Shown here piece by piece: positions 8,904 through 17,964 of a stretch of 64,000 nt of DNA (within the stretch, counting starts at the first letter, position 1; each line of letters begins with the position of its first letter). The notes beneath the pieces are model-generated. The model did not search any database, was not told the origin of the DNA, and saw nothing but the letters and a program-made list of their open reading frames with translations. Source of the stretch: Photobacterium lutimaris (lineage in GTDB: Bacteria > Pseudomonadota > Gammaproteobacteria > Enterobacterales > Vibrionaceae); contig NZ_PYMH01000019.1 in the NCBI RefSeq assembly GCF_003025555.1, positions 1 through 64,000 on the forward strand. Direction: 5' to 3'. Position numbers and translations under genes: made by a program.

Positions 8904-9425
8904 ATGTCTGTATTGCAAGTATTAACATTCCCTGACGAGCGCCTGCGCACCGTTGCCAAACCTGTCGAAGCCGTAACGCCTGAGATCCAGAAATTTGTCG
9001 ATGACATGCTGGAAACCATGTACGAAGAAGAAGGGATCGGTCTGGCAGCCACTCAGGTGGATTGCCACCAACGCATCGTGGTGATCGATCTGTCGGAAGA
9101 GCGCAATGAGCCAATGGTACTGATCAATCCAGAAATCATCGAAAAGCGTGGTGAAGACGGCATCGAAGAAGGTTGCCTGTCAGTTCCTGGTGCCCGTGCC
9201 CTCGTGTCACGAGCGGCTGAAGTCACGGTAAAAGCCCTAAACCGTGATGGCGAAGAGTTTACCTTTGATGCCGACGACCTACTGGCTATTTGTGTCCAGC
9301 ACGAGCTTGACCACCTAGAAGGTAAGCTGTTTGTTGATTACCTATCGCCACTGAAGCGTAAGCGTATTCAAGACAAGCTGGCCAAGATCAAACGCTACAA
9401 CGAAAAACACGCGAATAACGCCTAA
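8904..9425 (+). CDS. def: peptide deformylase Def
   Basis: A 173-residue metalloenzyme that removes the formyl group from the N-terminal methionine of new proteins. All three motifs are present: GIGLAATQ (about 45-51), EGCLSVP (about 89-95, metal ligand C91) and QHELDHLEG (ligands H133 and H137, with the catalytic glutamate between them). A GTG two codons upstream is in frame, but the ATG at 8904 fits the family and has AAGAG at the right distance. It is followed by fmt 29 bases later, the classic def-fmt pair. Confidence 0.97.
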   Translation: MSVLQVLTFPDERLRTVAKPVEAVTPEIQKFVDDMLETMYEEEGIGLAATQVDCHQRIVVIDLSEERNEPMVLINPEIIEKRGEDGIEEGCLSVPGARALVSRAAEVTVKALNRDGEEFTFDADDLLAICVQHELDHLEGKLFVDYLSPLKRKRIQDKLAKIKRYNEKHANNA

Positions 9426-9454
9426 TTCGCCTACCTGATTTTAAGGACGCTACC

Positions 9455-10399
9455 TTGAGCAAACCTTTGAAAATTGTTTTTGCTGGTACTCCGGATTTCG
9501 CCGCCCGTCACTTGGCGGCGTTATTGTCTTCGGAGCACGATGTCATTGCGGTTTACACCCAGCCGGACCGCCCGGCAGGTCGCGGCAAAAAGCTGACGGC
9601 CAGCCCCGTCAAGCATATTGCCCTTGAGCACGGTATCCCGGTCTACCAGCCGGAGAACTTCAAGTCAGATGAAGCCAAGCAAGAATTGGCCGCTCTCGAT
9701 GCCGATATCATGGTGGTGGTGGCTTATGGCCTGTTGTTGCCACAAGCGGTACTGGATACCCCAAAGCTGGGCTGTATCAATGTCCATGGCTCTATCCTGC
9801 CACGCTGGCGTGGTGCGGCCCCAATCCAACGCTCGATCTGGGCTGGAGATGCCGAAACTGGCGTGACCATCATGCAGATGGATATCGGCCTGGATACCGG
9901 TGACATGCTGCAAATTGCTACCTTGCCAATCGAGCCGACCGATACCAGTGCCTCGATGTACGAAAAGCTGGCAGAGCTTGGCCCCGTCGCTCTGGTTGAT
10001 TGTCTGGCCGATATCGCCGATGGTAAAGCGGTTGCGGAAAAACAAGATGATGCGCTAGCCAACTATGCCAAGAAACTGAGCAAAGAAGAAGCCTGCATCA
10101 ACTGGGCGGATGATGCCGCCCACATCGAACGCTGCATCCGCGCCTTCAACCCATGGCCGATGAGCTACTTCACCGTCGCCGAGCAGAACGTGAAAGTCTG
10201 GCATGCCAATGCCGAAGCCGATAACCAAGGCAAGGCACCGGGCACAGTTCTCGCAGCAGATAAGCAGGGGATATTGGTGGCAGCCGGACAAGGGGCACTG
10301 CGCCTGACCGAGCTTCAGCCGCCGGGCAAAAAAGCGATGAAGGCACAAGATCTGCTGAACTCGCGCCGCGAATGGTTCGAACCCGGCACGGTACTGTAA
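9455..10399 (+). CDS. fmt: methionyl-tRNA formyltransferase Fmt (TTG start)
   Basis: A 314-residue enzyme that formylates initiator Met-tRNA with 10-formyl-THF. The catalytic core NVHGSILPRWRGAAP gives N109 and H111; the C-terminal OB-like domain runs from about 210. The start codon is TTG: AAGGA lies seven bases upstream, the protein then begins SKPLKIVFAGTPDFA as in relatives, and no ATG or GTG in frame fits. It is in one operon with def. Confidence 0.96.
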   Translation: MSKPLKIVFAGTPDFAARHLAALLSSEHDVIAVYTQPDRPAGRGKKLTASPVKHIALEHGIPVYQPENFKSDEAKQELAALDADIMVVVAYGLLLPQAVLDTPKLGCINVHGSILPRWRGAAPIQRSIWAGDAETGVTIMQMDIGLDTGDMLQIATLPIEPTDTSASMYEKLAELGPVALVDCLADIADGKAVAEKQDDALANYAKKLSKEEACINWADDAAHIERCIRAFNPWPMSYFTVAEQNVKVWHANAEADNQGKAPGTVLAADKQGILVAAGQGALRLTELQPPGKKAMKAQDLLNSRREWFEPGTVL

Positions 10400-10406
10400 C
10401 CTTCCA

Positions 10407-10438
10407 AGGGCCAGTGCTTGCACTGGCCTTACTTTTTT
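10407..10438 (+). terminator. intrinsic terminator after def-fmt
   Basis: The arms GGCCAGTG (10409-10416) and CACTGGCC (10421-10428) have a CTTG loop and are followed by TTACTTTTTT. rsmB starts 59 bases later, so rsmB either has its own promoter or depends on read-through. Confidence 0.85.
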
Positions 10439-10496
10439 CAACCTGCCTCCACCGCAATACGCGACGGGAGTTAGGTCAATACATCAGGAAATCTGC

Positions 10497-11777
10497 ATGA
10501 ATGTAAGAGCTGCAGCAGCCAAGGTTATCTATCAAGTGGTTGATCAGGGCCAGTCTCTTTCTACCGCACTGCCAGCTGCCCAACAAGACATCAAGGAGCG
10601 TGATCATGCGCTGCTTCAAGAGATGTGCTATGGCGTACTGCGCTGGCTTCCACGCCTTGAGTCGGTGACCCAACAACTGATGGACAAGCCGCTCAAGGGC
10701 AAACAGCGCGTCTTCCATCACCTTATTCTTGTCGGCCTCTATCAGCTGGGTTACATGCGCATCCCAGCCCATGCGGCGGTTGCCGAAACGGTCAATGCCA
10801 CTAAGAATTTAAAAAAGCCGCAGCTTCGCGGCCTGATCAATGCCATTTTACGTAACTACCAGCGTCAGCAAGAGAGCCTAGATCAGCAAGCCATCAGCCA
10901 TGATGCCGGCCGTTACGGCCACCCGGGCTGGTTACTCAAGCTTCTCAAGGCTAGTTACCCAGAGCAGCTCGACAGCATCACCACCGCCAACAATACCAAA
11001 GCGCCGATGTGGCTGCGGGTCAACCGCCAACACCATAGCCGCGATGCCTACCGCGTATTGCTTGACGAAGCCGGTATCGAAACCGATATCCACACCGAAG
11101 CGCCAGATGCCCTTAAGCTCCACGCGCCGTGCGATGTCAGCAAACTGCCGGGTTTTGCCGAGGGTTGGGTGTCGGTGCAAGATGCAGCCGCCCAGTTATC
11201 GGTTGAATACCTCCAGCCACAAGCAGGTGAGCTGATCCTTGATTGCTGTGCCGCGCCTGGGGGTAAAACCGCCCATATCATGGAGCGCCAACCGGATACC
11301 CAAGTGGTTGCTATCGATTGTGATGACAACCGTCTAAAGCGAGTGCATGACAACCTGCAGCGCCTGAACCTAACCGCTCAAGTGTTGTGTGCCGATGCCC
11401 GCTACCCGGAAGAATGGTGGCAGGGCGAGCAGTTCGATCGCATTTTGCTGGATGCCCCTTGCTCGGCCACCGGTGTGATCCGCCGCCACCCGGATATCAA
11501 GTGGCTGCGCCGTGCCGATGACATTGCCGCTCTGGCCCAGCTCCAATCGGAAATTGTTGATGCGATGTGGCAGCAGCTCAAGCCGGGCGGTACCTTGGTA
11601 TACGCCACCTGTTCGATTACCCCGCAGGAAAACAGCGAACAGGTAAAAGCGTTCCTTGAGCGCACTGCTGATGCCGAGCTGATCGGTAGCGACCGCCAGC
11701 AACCCGGCCGCCAGATATTGCCTGGCGAACAGGATATGGACGGCTTCTACTATGCCGTTATGCGCAAAGCGATCTAA
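10497..11777 (+). CDS. rsmB: 16S rRNA m5C967 methyltransferase RsmB (Sun)
   Basis: A 426-residue SAM-dependent enzyme that methylates C967 of 16S rRNA. An N-terminal NusB-like RNA-binding domain (about 1-140) precedes a Rossmann methyltransferase domain. The latter has the SAM loop CCAAPGGKTAHIM near 252, the cysteine motif DAPCSATGVIRRHPDIK near 320 and the second cysteine in TCSITPQEN near 375. The size matches E. coli RsmB (429). It lies between def-fmt and trkA, each boundary marked by a terminator. Confidence 0.96.
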   Translation: MNVRAAAAKVIYQVVDQGQSLSTALPAAQQDIKERDHALLQEMCYGVLRWLPRLESVTQQLMDKPLKGKQRVFHHLILVGLYQLGYMRIPAHAAVAETVNATKNLKKPQLRGLINAILRNYQRQQESLDQQAISHDAGRYGHPGWLLKLLKASYPEQLDSITTANNTKAPMWLRVNRQHHSRDAYRVLLDEAGIETDIHTEAPDALKLHAPCDVSKLPGFAEGWVSVQDAAAQLSVEYLQPQAGELILDCCAAPGGKTAHIMERQPDTQVVAIDCDDNRLKRVHDNLQRLNLTAQVLCADARYPEEWWQGEQFDRILLDAPCSATGVIRRHPDIKWLRRADDIAALAQLQSEIVDAMWQQLKPGGTLVYATCSITPQENSEQVKAFLERTADAELIGSDRQQPGRQILPGEQDMDGFYYAVMRKAI

Positions 11778-11788
11778 ATAACCGATAG

Positions 11789-11819
11789 CGGAACTTGACC
11801 TTCAAGTTCCGTTTTTTGT
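11789..11819 (+). terminator. intrinsic terminator after rsmB
   Basis: The arms CGGAACTTGA (11789-11798) and TCAAGTTCCG (11802-11811) have a three-base loop and are followed by TTTTTTG. This separates rsmB from the trkA-trkH unit. Confidence 0.88.
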
Positions 11820-11964
11820 TTATATTTCGGGATTTTATGCAGGTAATTCAGCGGTCAGCCTTTCTATCGCTGCAAACTAAGTTATTCTAAATGAGCAGAG
11901 TTCTGCATGACCCTTCTCCCGAAGCGTAGTAACCTACAACGATTCTATTAATCAGGCATATGCT

Positions 11965-13341
11965 ATGAAAATTATCATTCTCGGAGCCGGACAGGTCGGC
12001 GGTACCCTAGCCGAAAACCTGGTTGGCGAGAACAACGATATTACTATCGTCGATAAGGACCCTGAGCGCCTGCGCGAGCTGCAAGACAAATATGATCTGC
12101 GTGTCGTACAGGGCTTTGCCAGCCATCCCCGCACCCTACGTGAAGCTGGGGCACAGGATGCCGACATGCTGGTTTCGGTGACCAACTCCGATGAAACCAA
12201 TATGATCGCCTGCCAGATCGCCTTTACCTTATTCAACACCCCCAACCGGGTGGCCCGTATCCGCTCACCGGAATACCTCAAGGAAAAGGACCAGCTGTTC
12301 CAGTCCGATGCGGTGCCGGTCGATCACCTGATCGCCCCGGAAGAGCTGGTAACTGGCTATATTGAACGGCTGATAGAATACCCGGGCGCTTTGCAGGTCG
12401 TCGGGTTTGCCGAGGACAAAGTCGGCCTGGTGGCCGTCAAAGCCTATTACGGCGGTCCACTGGTCGGTAACGCCCTGTCAGCACTGCGTGAGCATATGCC
12501 GCACGTCGATACCCGAGTTGCCGCGATCTTCCGCCAGGGCCGTCCAATCCGCCCTCGCGGCACCACGATTATCGAAGCTGATGATGAAGTCTTCTTTGTC
12601 GCCGCCAGCAACCATATCCGATCGGTGATGAGTGAACTCCAGCGCCTCGAGAAACCCTACAAACGCCTGATGATTGTCGGCGGGGGTAACATCGGTGCCG
12701 GTCTGGCCCGTCGTTTGGAACAAAACTACAGCGTCAAACTGATCGAACGTAACCCAGAGCGGGCCGAAAACCTGTCCGAGATGCTGGAAAACACCATTGT
12801 ATTCTGTGGCGATGCATCCGATCAGGAACTCCTGAGCGAAGAGCACATAGAACAAATCGACGTATTCATTGCCGTCACCAACGATGATGAAGCCAACATT
12901 ATGTCAGCCATGCTGGCCAAGCGGATGGGGGCCAAGAAGGTCATGGTGCTGATCCAGCGCGGGGCCTATGTCGACCTCGTCCAGGGCGGTACCATTGATA
13001 TTGCGATTTCGCCGCAGCAAGCGACGATCTCTGCCTTGCTGACCCATGTCCGCAAAGCCGATATCGTCAACGTCTCCTCGCTGCGCCGCGGGGCTGCCGA
13101 AGCTATCGAGGCGATTGCCCACGGTGACTCGAGCACCTCCAAGGTGGTTGGCAAGGCTGTGGGTGAAATCAAACTACCTCCGGGCACCACCATTGGTGCG
13201 GTTGTCCGTGGTGAAGAAGTGCTTATTGCCCATGACCGCACGGTGATCGAACAAAATGATCACGTGGTGATGTTCCTGGTCGATAAGAAATATATCCCAG
13301 ACGTCGAACGCCTGTTCCAACCTAGTCCGTTCTTCCTGTAG
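11965..13341 (+). CDS. trkA: Trk potassium uptake regulator TrkA
   Basis: A 458-residue cytosolic regulatory subunit of the Trk K+ channel. Two tandem RCK/NAD-binding units are seen: the first starts IIILGAGQVGGTLAENL, the second near residue 233 starts MIVGGGNIGAGLARRLE; each is followed by a TrkA-C-like segment (about 140-220 and 370-455). Nucleotide binding to these folds gates TrkH. trkH follows eight bases later, so they form an operon behind the terminator at 11789. Confidence 0.97.
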   Translation: MKIIILGAGQVGGTLAENLVGENNDITIVDKDPERLRELQDKYDLRVVQGFASHPRTLREAGAQDADMLVSVTNSDETNMIACQIAFTLFNTPNRVARIRSPEYLKEKDQLFQSDAVPVDHLIAPEELVTGYIERLIEYPGALQVVGFAEDKVGLVAVKAYYGGPLVGNALSALREHMPHVDTRVAAIFRQGRPIRPRGTTIIEADDEVFFVAASNHIRSVMSELQRLEKPYKRLMIVGGGNIGAGLARRLEQNYSVKLIERNPERAENLSEMLENTIVFCGDASDQELLSEEHIEQIDVFIAVTNDDEANIMSAMLAKRMGAKKVMVLIQRGAYVDLVQGGTIDIAISPQQATISALLTHVRKADIVNVSSLRRGAAEAIEAIAHGDSSTSKVVGKAVGEIKLPPGTTIGAVVRGEEVLIAHDRTVIEQNDHVVMFLVDKKYIPDVERLFQPSPFFL

Positions 13342-13349
13342 TAGCCAAC

Positions 13350-14795
13350 ATGGTCAACTTTCGTCCCATTCTGTTTGTGATCGGGCTGGTCTTATCCAAG
13401 ATCGCCCTGTTCATGTATGTCCCGACCCTGGTGGCCTTCGCCACCGGGACCGAAGGGTTTATCGACTTCGCCACCGCCGTCATAATCACCCATGTGGTGG
13501 CATTCCTGTGCCTGACATTCGGCCGGACCAACGAGTTCAAGCTTGGCGTGCGGGATATGTTCCTGATCACCACGCTGGTCTGGACCATTGCCAGTGCCTT
13601 TGCCGCCTTACCGTTTGTCTTTATCAACCATATCAGCTTTACCGATGCCTACTTCGAGACCATGTCGGGGATCACCACCACAGGCTCGACCGTGCTCAGC
13701 GGACTGGATGATATGGCGCCGAGCATCTTGCTGTGGCGCTCCACCTTGCAGTGGCTCGGCGGGATCGGCTTTATCGTGATGGGGGTGGCTATCTTGCCGA
13801 TGCTCAATGTCGGTGGTATGCGCCTGTTCCAAACCGAGTCTTCCGACTGGTCCGATAAAAGCTCGCCACGGACCAAGAGCGTGGCCAAGAATATCGTCAA
13901 TGTCTATCTCAGCCTGACCGGGCTTTGTTTCCTCGGTTACCTGCTGACAGGGATGAATACCTTCGACGCGATCAACCATGCCTTTACCACGTTGTCGACT
14001 GGTGGCTATTCAACCTCAGATGGCTCGATGAACCACTTCTCGAACAGTGCCCACTGGGTAGCGATTGTGTTCATGTTTGCTGGAGGCTTGCCATTCCTGC
14101 TCTTTGTTCAGGCGCTGCGCAAACGCGAAGCCCGCTCCTTGCTGAGCGATGCTCAGGTAAGGGGGTTTACTCTTTTGGTATTCAGCGCAGGCCTGGCCGT
14201 GGCGCTGTGGCTGACCTGGCAATTGGATTACCGTTTCATTGATGCGTTTAGGGTCTCGCTGTTCAACATCATTTCGGTGGTGACGACTACAGGCTTCGGG
14301 CTGGATGACTTTACCGCCTGGGGGCCATTCCCGACTATCGTATTTGCCTTCATCATGCTGGTCGGTGGGTGCTCGGGCTCGACCGCCGGGGGGATCAAAA
14401 TATTCCGTTTCCAGGTCGCCTTTGCCCTGCTGCGCAAGCAGATGATGCAGTTGATCCACCCGTCAGGGGTGTTTATCCAACGCTACAATGGTCGCCCGGT
14501 TACTGATGGTATTGTCCGCTCAGTAGTGGCTTTCGCCCTGACGTTTGTCCTGACCATCGTGGTGGTTGCCGCGATTCTCAGCATGTTAGGACTCGATGCT
14601 ATCACCAGCATTACCGGTGCCGTGACAGCGGTCGCCAATGTCGGCCCCGGAATGGGCAATGTGATCGGCCCGACCGGCAACTTTGCGACCTTGCCCGATC
14701 TAGCCAAGTGGACGTTGAGCTTCGGTATGCTGATGGGAAGGCTGGAAATCCTGACCGTATTGGTGGTGTTCTTCCCGGCGTTCTGGCGCAACTAA
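13350..14795 (+). CDS. trkH: Trk potassium channel subunit TrkH
   Basis: A 481-residue polytopic inner-membrane protein with about ten to twelve hydrophobic segments. Four pore repeats are recognisable by TTTG- or STGG-like filters: GITTTGSTVL, STGGYSTSDG, VTTTGFGLDD and ANVGPGMGNV. It moves K+ inward as a dimer controlled by TrkA. Length equals E. coli TrkH (483). It is translated from an ATG eight bases after trkA and ends at a strong terminator. Confidence 0.97.
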   Translation: MVNFRPILFVIGLVLSKIALFMYVPTLVAFATGTEGFIDFATAVIITHVVAFLCLTFGRTNEFKLGVRDMFLITTLVWTIASAFAALPFVFINHISFTDAYFETMSGITTTGSTVLSGLDDMAPSILLWRSTLQWLGGIGFIVMGVAILPMLNVGGMRLFQTESSDWSDKSSPRTKSVAKNIVNVYLSLTGLCFLGYLLTGMNTFDAINHAFTTLSTGGYSTSDGSMNHFSNSAHWVAIVFMFAGGLPFLLFVQALRKREARSLLSDAQVRGFTLLVFSAGLAVALWLTWQLDYRFIDAFRVSLFNIISVVTTTGFGLDDFTAWGPFPTIVFAFIMLVGGCSGSTAGGIKIFRFQVAFALLRKQMMQLIHPSGVFIQRYNGRPVTDGIVRSVVAFALTFVLTIVVVAAILSMLGLDAITSITGAVTAVANVGPGMGNVIGPTGNFATLPDLAKWTLSFGMLMGRLEILTVLVVFFPAFWRN

Positions 14796-14823
14796 CCCAG
14801 TAGAAAGACACCCTAAAGAAAAA

Positions 14824-14848
14824 AGAGAGCCACTTGGCTCTCTTTTTG
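14824..14848. terminator. terminator between trkH and the hemolysin-III-like gene
   Basis: The arms AGAGAGCC (14824-14831) and GGCTCTCT (14836-14843) have an ACTT loop. A T tract follows on the plus strand and an A tract precedes it, so it can act in both directions on the converging genes. Confidence 0.85.
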
Positions 14849-14878
14849 TATCAATCGCAAACCGGTTAATCGCACCGC

Positions 14879-15538
14879 TTATACTGGCGTAACATAAAAA
14901 TAAATCGCCAGGAAATGGCAGACCGTGCCTCCCAGTACAAACACATGCCAAATAGCATGGTTGTAGGGAATACGCTTATTGACATAGAACACCACCCCGA
15001 CGGAATATACGATACCGCCCGCCGCCAGCAGAACCAGCCCCCCCGTGGCCAGAGACATCGCCAATGGGTACAACGCGATCAATGACAACCACCCCATGGT
15101 CAGATAGGTCGCCAATGACAAGCGCTTGAAGCGATATACGAAGGCAATTTTCAGCACAATACCGACTAAGGCAATTCCCCAAATCACCGCCATTAAAATA
15201 AACGCCAGCGGGGTGCGCAGGGTGATCAGAAGAAACGGGGTGTAGGTCCCAGCAATCAGTAGATAAATGGCACAATGATCAAAAGTCTTCAGTGCCCGCT
15301 TGGCCCGCTCGGACGGGATCGCGTGATAGAGGGTCGATGCCAGATAGAGCAAAATCATACTGGCACCATAAATACTCAAGCTGGTAATACTCAGCACATC
15401 GGCCCCGGTACTGACAGCCTGTATCAGCAACAAGACCAATCCTATGATCCCAAACACCATGCCAAGGCCGTGGCTGATGCTGTTTGCCACTTCCTCCGTG
15501 ACCGAATACTCCGAGCCGGTCGCCAACTGCTCTGCCAT
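14879..15538 (-). CDS. hemolysin III / PAQR family membrane protein (YqfA-like)
   Basis: A 219-residue inner-membrane protein with seven predicted helices. Family residues are visible: ANSISHGLGM near the N-terminus, DHCAIYLLIAGTYTPF near 85, and the C-terminal NHAIWHVFVLGGTVCHFLAIYFYV with the two histidines thought to bind zinc. Despite the name, most bacterial members have no shown haemolytic activity. The ATG at 15538 with AGGA upstream is preferred over a TTG at 15571. It stands as a single gene converging on trkH. Confidence 0.88.
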   Translation of the reverse strand: MAEQLATGSEYSVTEEVANSISHGLGMVFGIIGLVLLLIQAVSTGADVLSITSLSIYGASMILLYLASTLYHAIPSERAKRALKTFDHCAIYLLIAGTYTPFLLITLRTPLAFILMAVIWGIALVGIVLKIAFVYRFKRLSLATYLTMGWLSLIALYPLAMSLATGGLVLLAAGGIVYSVGVVFYVNKRIPYNHAIWHVFVLGGTVCHFLAIYFYVTPV

Positions 15539-15673
15539 TGCTGTCGTCCTAAATATAGAGTTTATGCTCAATAGAATAGCAGTATGGCATATTTAGCTTA
15601 CAGGTGTAAGCTGAAATAAGCGTTTTTCATCACTCGCCCTTGTTTCGAGAGCGAGGCCACAACTTACACTGAG

Positions 15674-16462
15674 TTAGGTGGCTTGATCTAAAAAGGTCAA
15701 TACCCGCTCACCCGCCTGTTGCGGATGTAAGCTGGCAGGGATCTCACAGTAGCGCTTGAGCTCGCCACGCCCCAGCATGCCTGACAACATACCGCTAAAG
15801 CCACGCTGGCGCCGGTCAATTTCAAACCACATCTGCAAACCCGATTCATCACGGTAGACCACCACCTCCAGCTCGCGCCAGCGACCATGATAGGGGCCGG
15901 ATACCGGTATGAATTCAAATTCCTGGACAAACGGCAGGGCAAAGCCCTTGGCCGCCTCGCATTCCACTTGACGGATCCGAAGCCCGGCCAGCTCCAACGC
16001 CGAAAAAACGCCGTCCAACAGCGGATCGGGTCTGACCGTCAGTAGATCTTTATCCTTGGCATCAAAAGCCAACGGCATATCGAGGTGCGTCTCGAGCCAG
16101 ACATGGGAATCACCGATGGTGATAGGGGTGTTGAAAGGCAGCGACAAACTCACATCGAAATGGCGCGCTTCATGGGCACCAATAACGAACGAGTAGGGCA
16201 ATGACCATTCGGCCAAACGACAGGTTTGGGTGATCTTTTCCTTACGGTGCTGACTATCCCCCCGGCTGCTTTCCACTTCTTCCTCGTAGCGGCAACACAG
16301 GAACAGGAGGATATTGTCGATTTGCTGCTCTACCTTTCCGCCATGTACCTGTATATCAATAGCCAAGGGGTCTCCAGGGATCAACACGCCCTGTGGTAGC
16401 ACGGTATCAACCCGAGCAGAACCAATGCCAAGGCTGGCCAAGCTTTTGCGGAATAATGACAT
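15674..16462 (-). CDS. Spo0M-like protein (sporulation-control family)
   Basis: A 262-residue soluble protein of the Spo0M (SpoOM) family, which has an arrestin-like beta-sandwich fold in the N-terminal half. In Bacillus the family affects sporulation; this host does not sporulate and the function here is unknown. The start is the ATG at 16462, preceded by AAGGAGAT, rather than the longer frame. No signal peptide or membrane segment is seen. It lies downstream of the GntR-type regulator, but a terminator stands between the two genes. Confidence 0.85.
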   Translation of the reverse strand: MSLFRKSLASLGIGSARVDTVLPQGVLIPGDPLAIDIQVHGGKVEQQIDNILLFLCCRYEEEVESSRGDSQHRKEKITQTCRLAEWSLPYSFVIGAHEARHFDVSLSLPFNTPITIGDSHVWLETHLDMPLAFDAKDKDLLTVRPDPLLDGVFSALELAGLRIRQVECEAAKGFALPFVQEFEFIPVSGPYHGRWRELEVVVYRDESGLQMWFEIDRRQRGFSGMLSGMLGRGELKRYCEIPASLHPQQAGERVLTFLDQAT

Positions 16463-16589
16463 CAGGGCATCTCCTTTGCTGCACACGCATGACCATCACG
16501 ATCGTATGCACACTATCAATATGAAATGATACTTATATTGCAGTGAACACCCTGTTGCCGCAAGGGCAGACTTAGCGATCTGGAGCACA

Positions 16590-16618
16590 AACAAAAAAAC
16601 GAAGCCTTAGCTTCGTTT
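16590..16618 (-). terminator. intrinsic terminator after the GntR-type gene
   Basis: On the minus strand the arms AAACGAAGC and GCTTCGTTT (16597-16605 and 16610-16618) have a four-base loop and are followed by a T7 run. It starts just seven bases after the regulator stop codon. Confidence 0.85.
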
Positions 16619-16624
16619 CTCGGA

Positions 16625-17302
16625 TTAACGCAACAGTTCGATAGTAGCCTGTCTGGCTGCTTCCGGATCGCGGGCCATAATGCCATCAACCACTTGCTGG
16701 TGCAGCTCAAGCTTGAGCAGCTTCTCGCGGGTGATCACCCTGAAATAGCTCTCGAACACCGCTTTGAACAAATTGCCGAACGGGCTGATAAAGTGATTGC
16801 CCGAGGCAAAGTAAATCAACTGGTGGTAACGGGTATCAACGTCGACCCAGCGGTCTTGATCAAACTTTTCGCCCAAGGCATGCATCTCGGCCATCAGACG
16901 ACATAATTCTTCGCGATCGGCGTCATTGGCATTAACGGCAGTTAGGGCGGCAGCCTCAGGCTCAAGCGAGATCCTTACCCGCTGGAACTCAGAGACCAAA
17001 TCACTTTGCTGCTCGAAGTTAAGCCAAGCCAGCAGATCTTGATCCAGATAATTCCAGTTCCGCTTCGGCAATACCCGGGTACCGATACGCGGACGGGGCA
17101 ACACCATTCCCTTGGCCGCCAGCATTTTGATGGCTTCGCGGATAGCGGTCCGGCTGACACCGTACATTTCGCCCAGCTCTACTTCACCCGGTAGAATTTC
17201 TCCCGGTGCGGTTTCCCCACGCAAGATCTGTTGCCCGATAGACTCTGCCAGTTTATAGGACAAATTACGGCTGGTAACCCGTCGCTGCTGATCGTGATCC
17301 AT
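16625..17302 (-). CDS. GntR family transcriptional regulator, FadR/FCD type
   Basis: A 225-residue regulator. The N-terminal winged helix-turn-helix (about 15-80) carries LPGEVELGEMYGVSRTAIREAIKMLAAKG, typical of GntR proteins. The C-terminal FCD helical domain (about 95-220) contains metal- or acid-binding histidines in DTRYHQLIYFASGN. FCD proteins usually sense sugar acids, lactate or similar carboxylates; which ligand applies here cannot be told. The ATG at 17302 has GGAGGGAG upstream; the longer frame to 17494 is not needed. A possible divergent promoter starts about 200 bases upstream. Confidence 0.88.
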   Translation of the reverse strand: MDHDQQRRVTSRNLSYKLAESIGQQILRGETAPGEILPGEVELGEMYGVSRTAIREAIKMLAAKGMVLPRPRIGTRVLPKRNWNYLDQDLLAWLNFEQQSDLVSEFQRVRISLEPEAAALTAVNANDADREELCRLMAEMHALGEKFDQDRWVDVDTRYHQLIYFASGNHFISPFGNLFKAVFESYFRVITREKLLKLELHQQVVDGIMARDPEAARQATIELLR

Positions 17303-17501
17303 TAACTCCCTCCAGAGGCTGTAGTTATTGTCCTGCCGTTGCTTGCCAGACAGGTCCTTATCGCCAGTAATGGCAGCATTAGACCACAAAGTGAAACCAG
17401 ATAAACAGCTTATCTTCACAGATGACGAGACGGGTATCATTTCGCTTCCAAAGCTTGGTAAAAAACAAACATTAAACACCTTAACAGCGGTCAAATAACA
17501 C

Positions 17502-17868
17502 TCGACTTAATGATAGGTTGTTGCTATTCTCGCCGCGAAAATTAAACACCATTTTATTTCTGCACAGGAACGGCCCTGCCAACGATAAAGATGCTGAAAT
17601 ATTATATTCACCCTGGCCACGGAAGCGCCTGACCAATAGGTAAAACATGCGCCCAGCCTCGTTTGTCAGGTACAGCACACCTCGCAGCCCATCCCGTCTG
17701 CGCAGTACCTCACACGCACCAATACTCAAAAGCAAAACAACCAAAGCCGCTGTTCCGTCCCAGCCAGTGATCCTAGCTCCTCACCAGGCCGTCACCTGCG
17801 GCGACAACGAAAAAGCAGCGTAGCACCACTTTGCGTTCAGGGCAGCCTCCGGCTGCCCTTTTATTTGT
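17502..17868 (+). ncRNA. orphan transcription unit: candidate small RNA or small-ORF message
   Basis: Between the GntR-type gene and yihD I see a promoter-like pair TCGACT (17502-17507) and TATTCT (17525-17530) with a 17-base spacer. A strong intrinsic terminator stands 310 bases later: arms AGGGCAGCC (17839-17847) and GGCTGCCCT (17851-17859), then TTTATTT. No known gene lies between. One ORF of 58 codons (17647-17823, ATG to TAG, weak TAGG upstream, rich in Ser, Pro and Arg) ends 15 bases before the terminator stem. It could be coding, or the product could be a roughly 330-nt RNA. It does not resemble Spot 42, 6S, CsrB or tmRNA to my eye. Confidence 0.4.
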
Positions 17869-17964
17869 CCCCACCGATTTGTATCCGTCCTTGCTTTGTT
17901 ATACCGTTATCCCACTAAAAATAATAACCATACAGTTAACCAGCCTTTACTAAGCGGAGTTGTT

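Noticed and set aside
14879..15538. Hemolysin III as a virulence toxin
   Set aside because: The PAQR/hemolysin III family is widespread in harmless bacteria; the sequence gives no sign of export or pore-forming use.
15539..15571. TTG start for the hemolysin-III-like gene
   Set aside because: ATG 15538 has AGGA upstream and gives a usual family length.
17481..17744. Minus-strand ORF of 87 codons upstream of the GntR-type gene
   Set aside because: No family resemblance and no good ribosome-binding site; it overlaps the 5' end of the regulator frame and lies opposite the candidate transcription unit.
17537..17866. Spot 42, 6S, CsrB or tmRNA in the orphan region
   Set aside because: No match to their known cores; only two GGA motifs, no tRNA-like ends and no Spot 42 sequence recognised.
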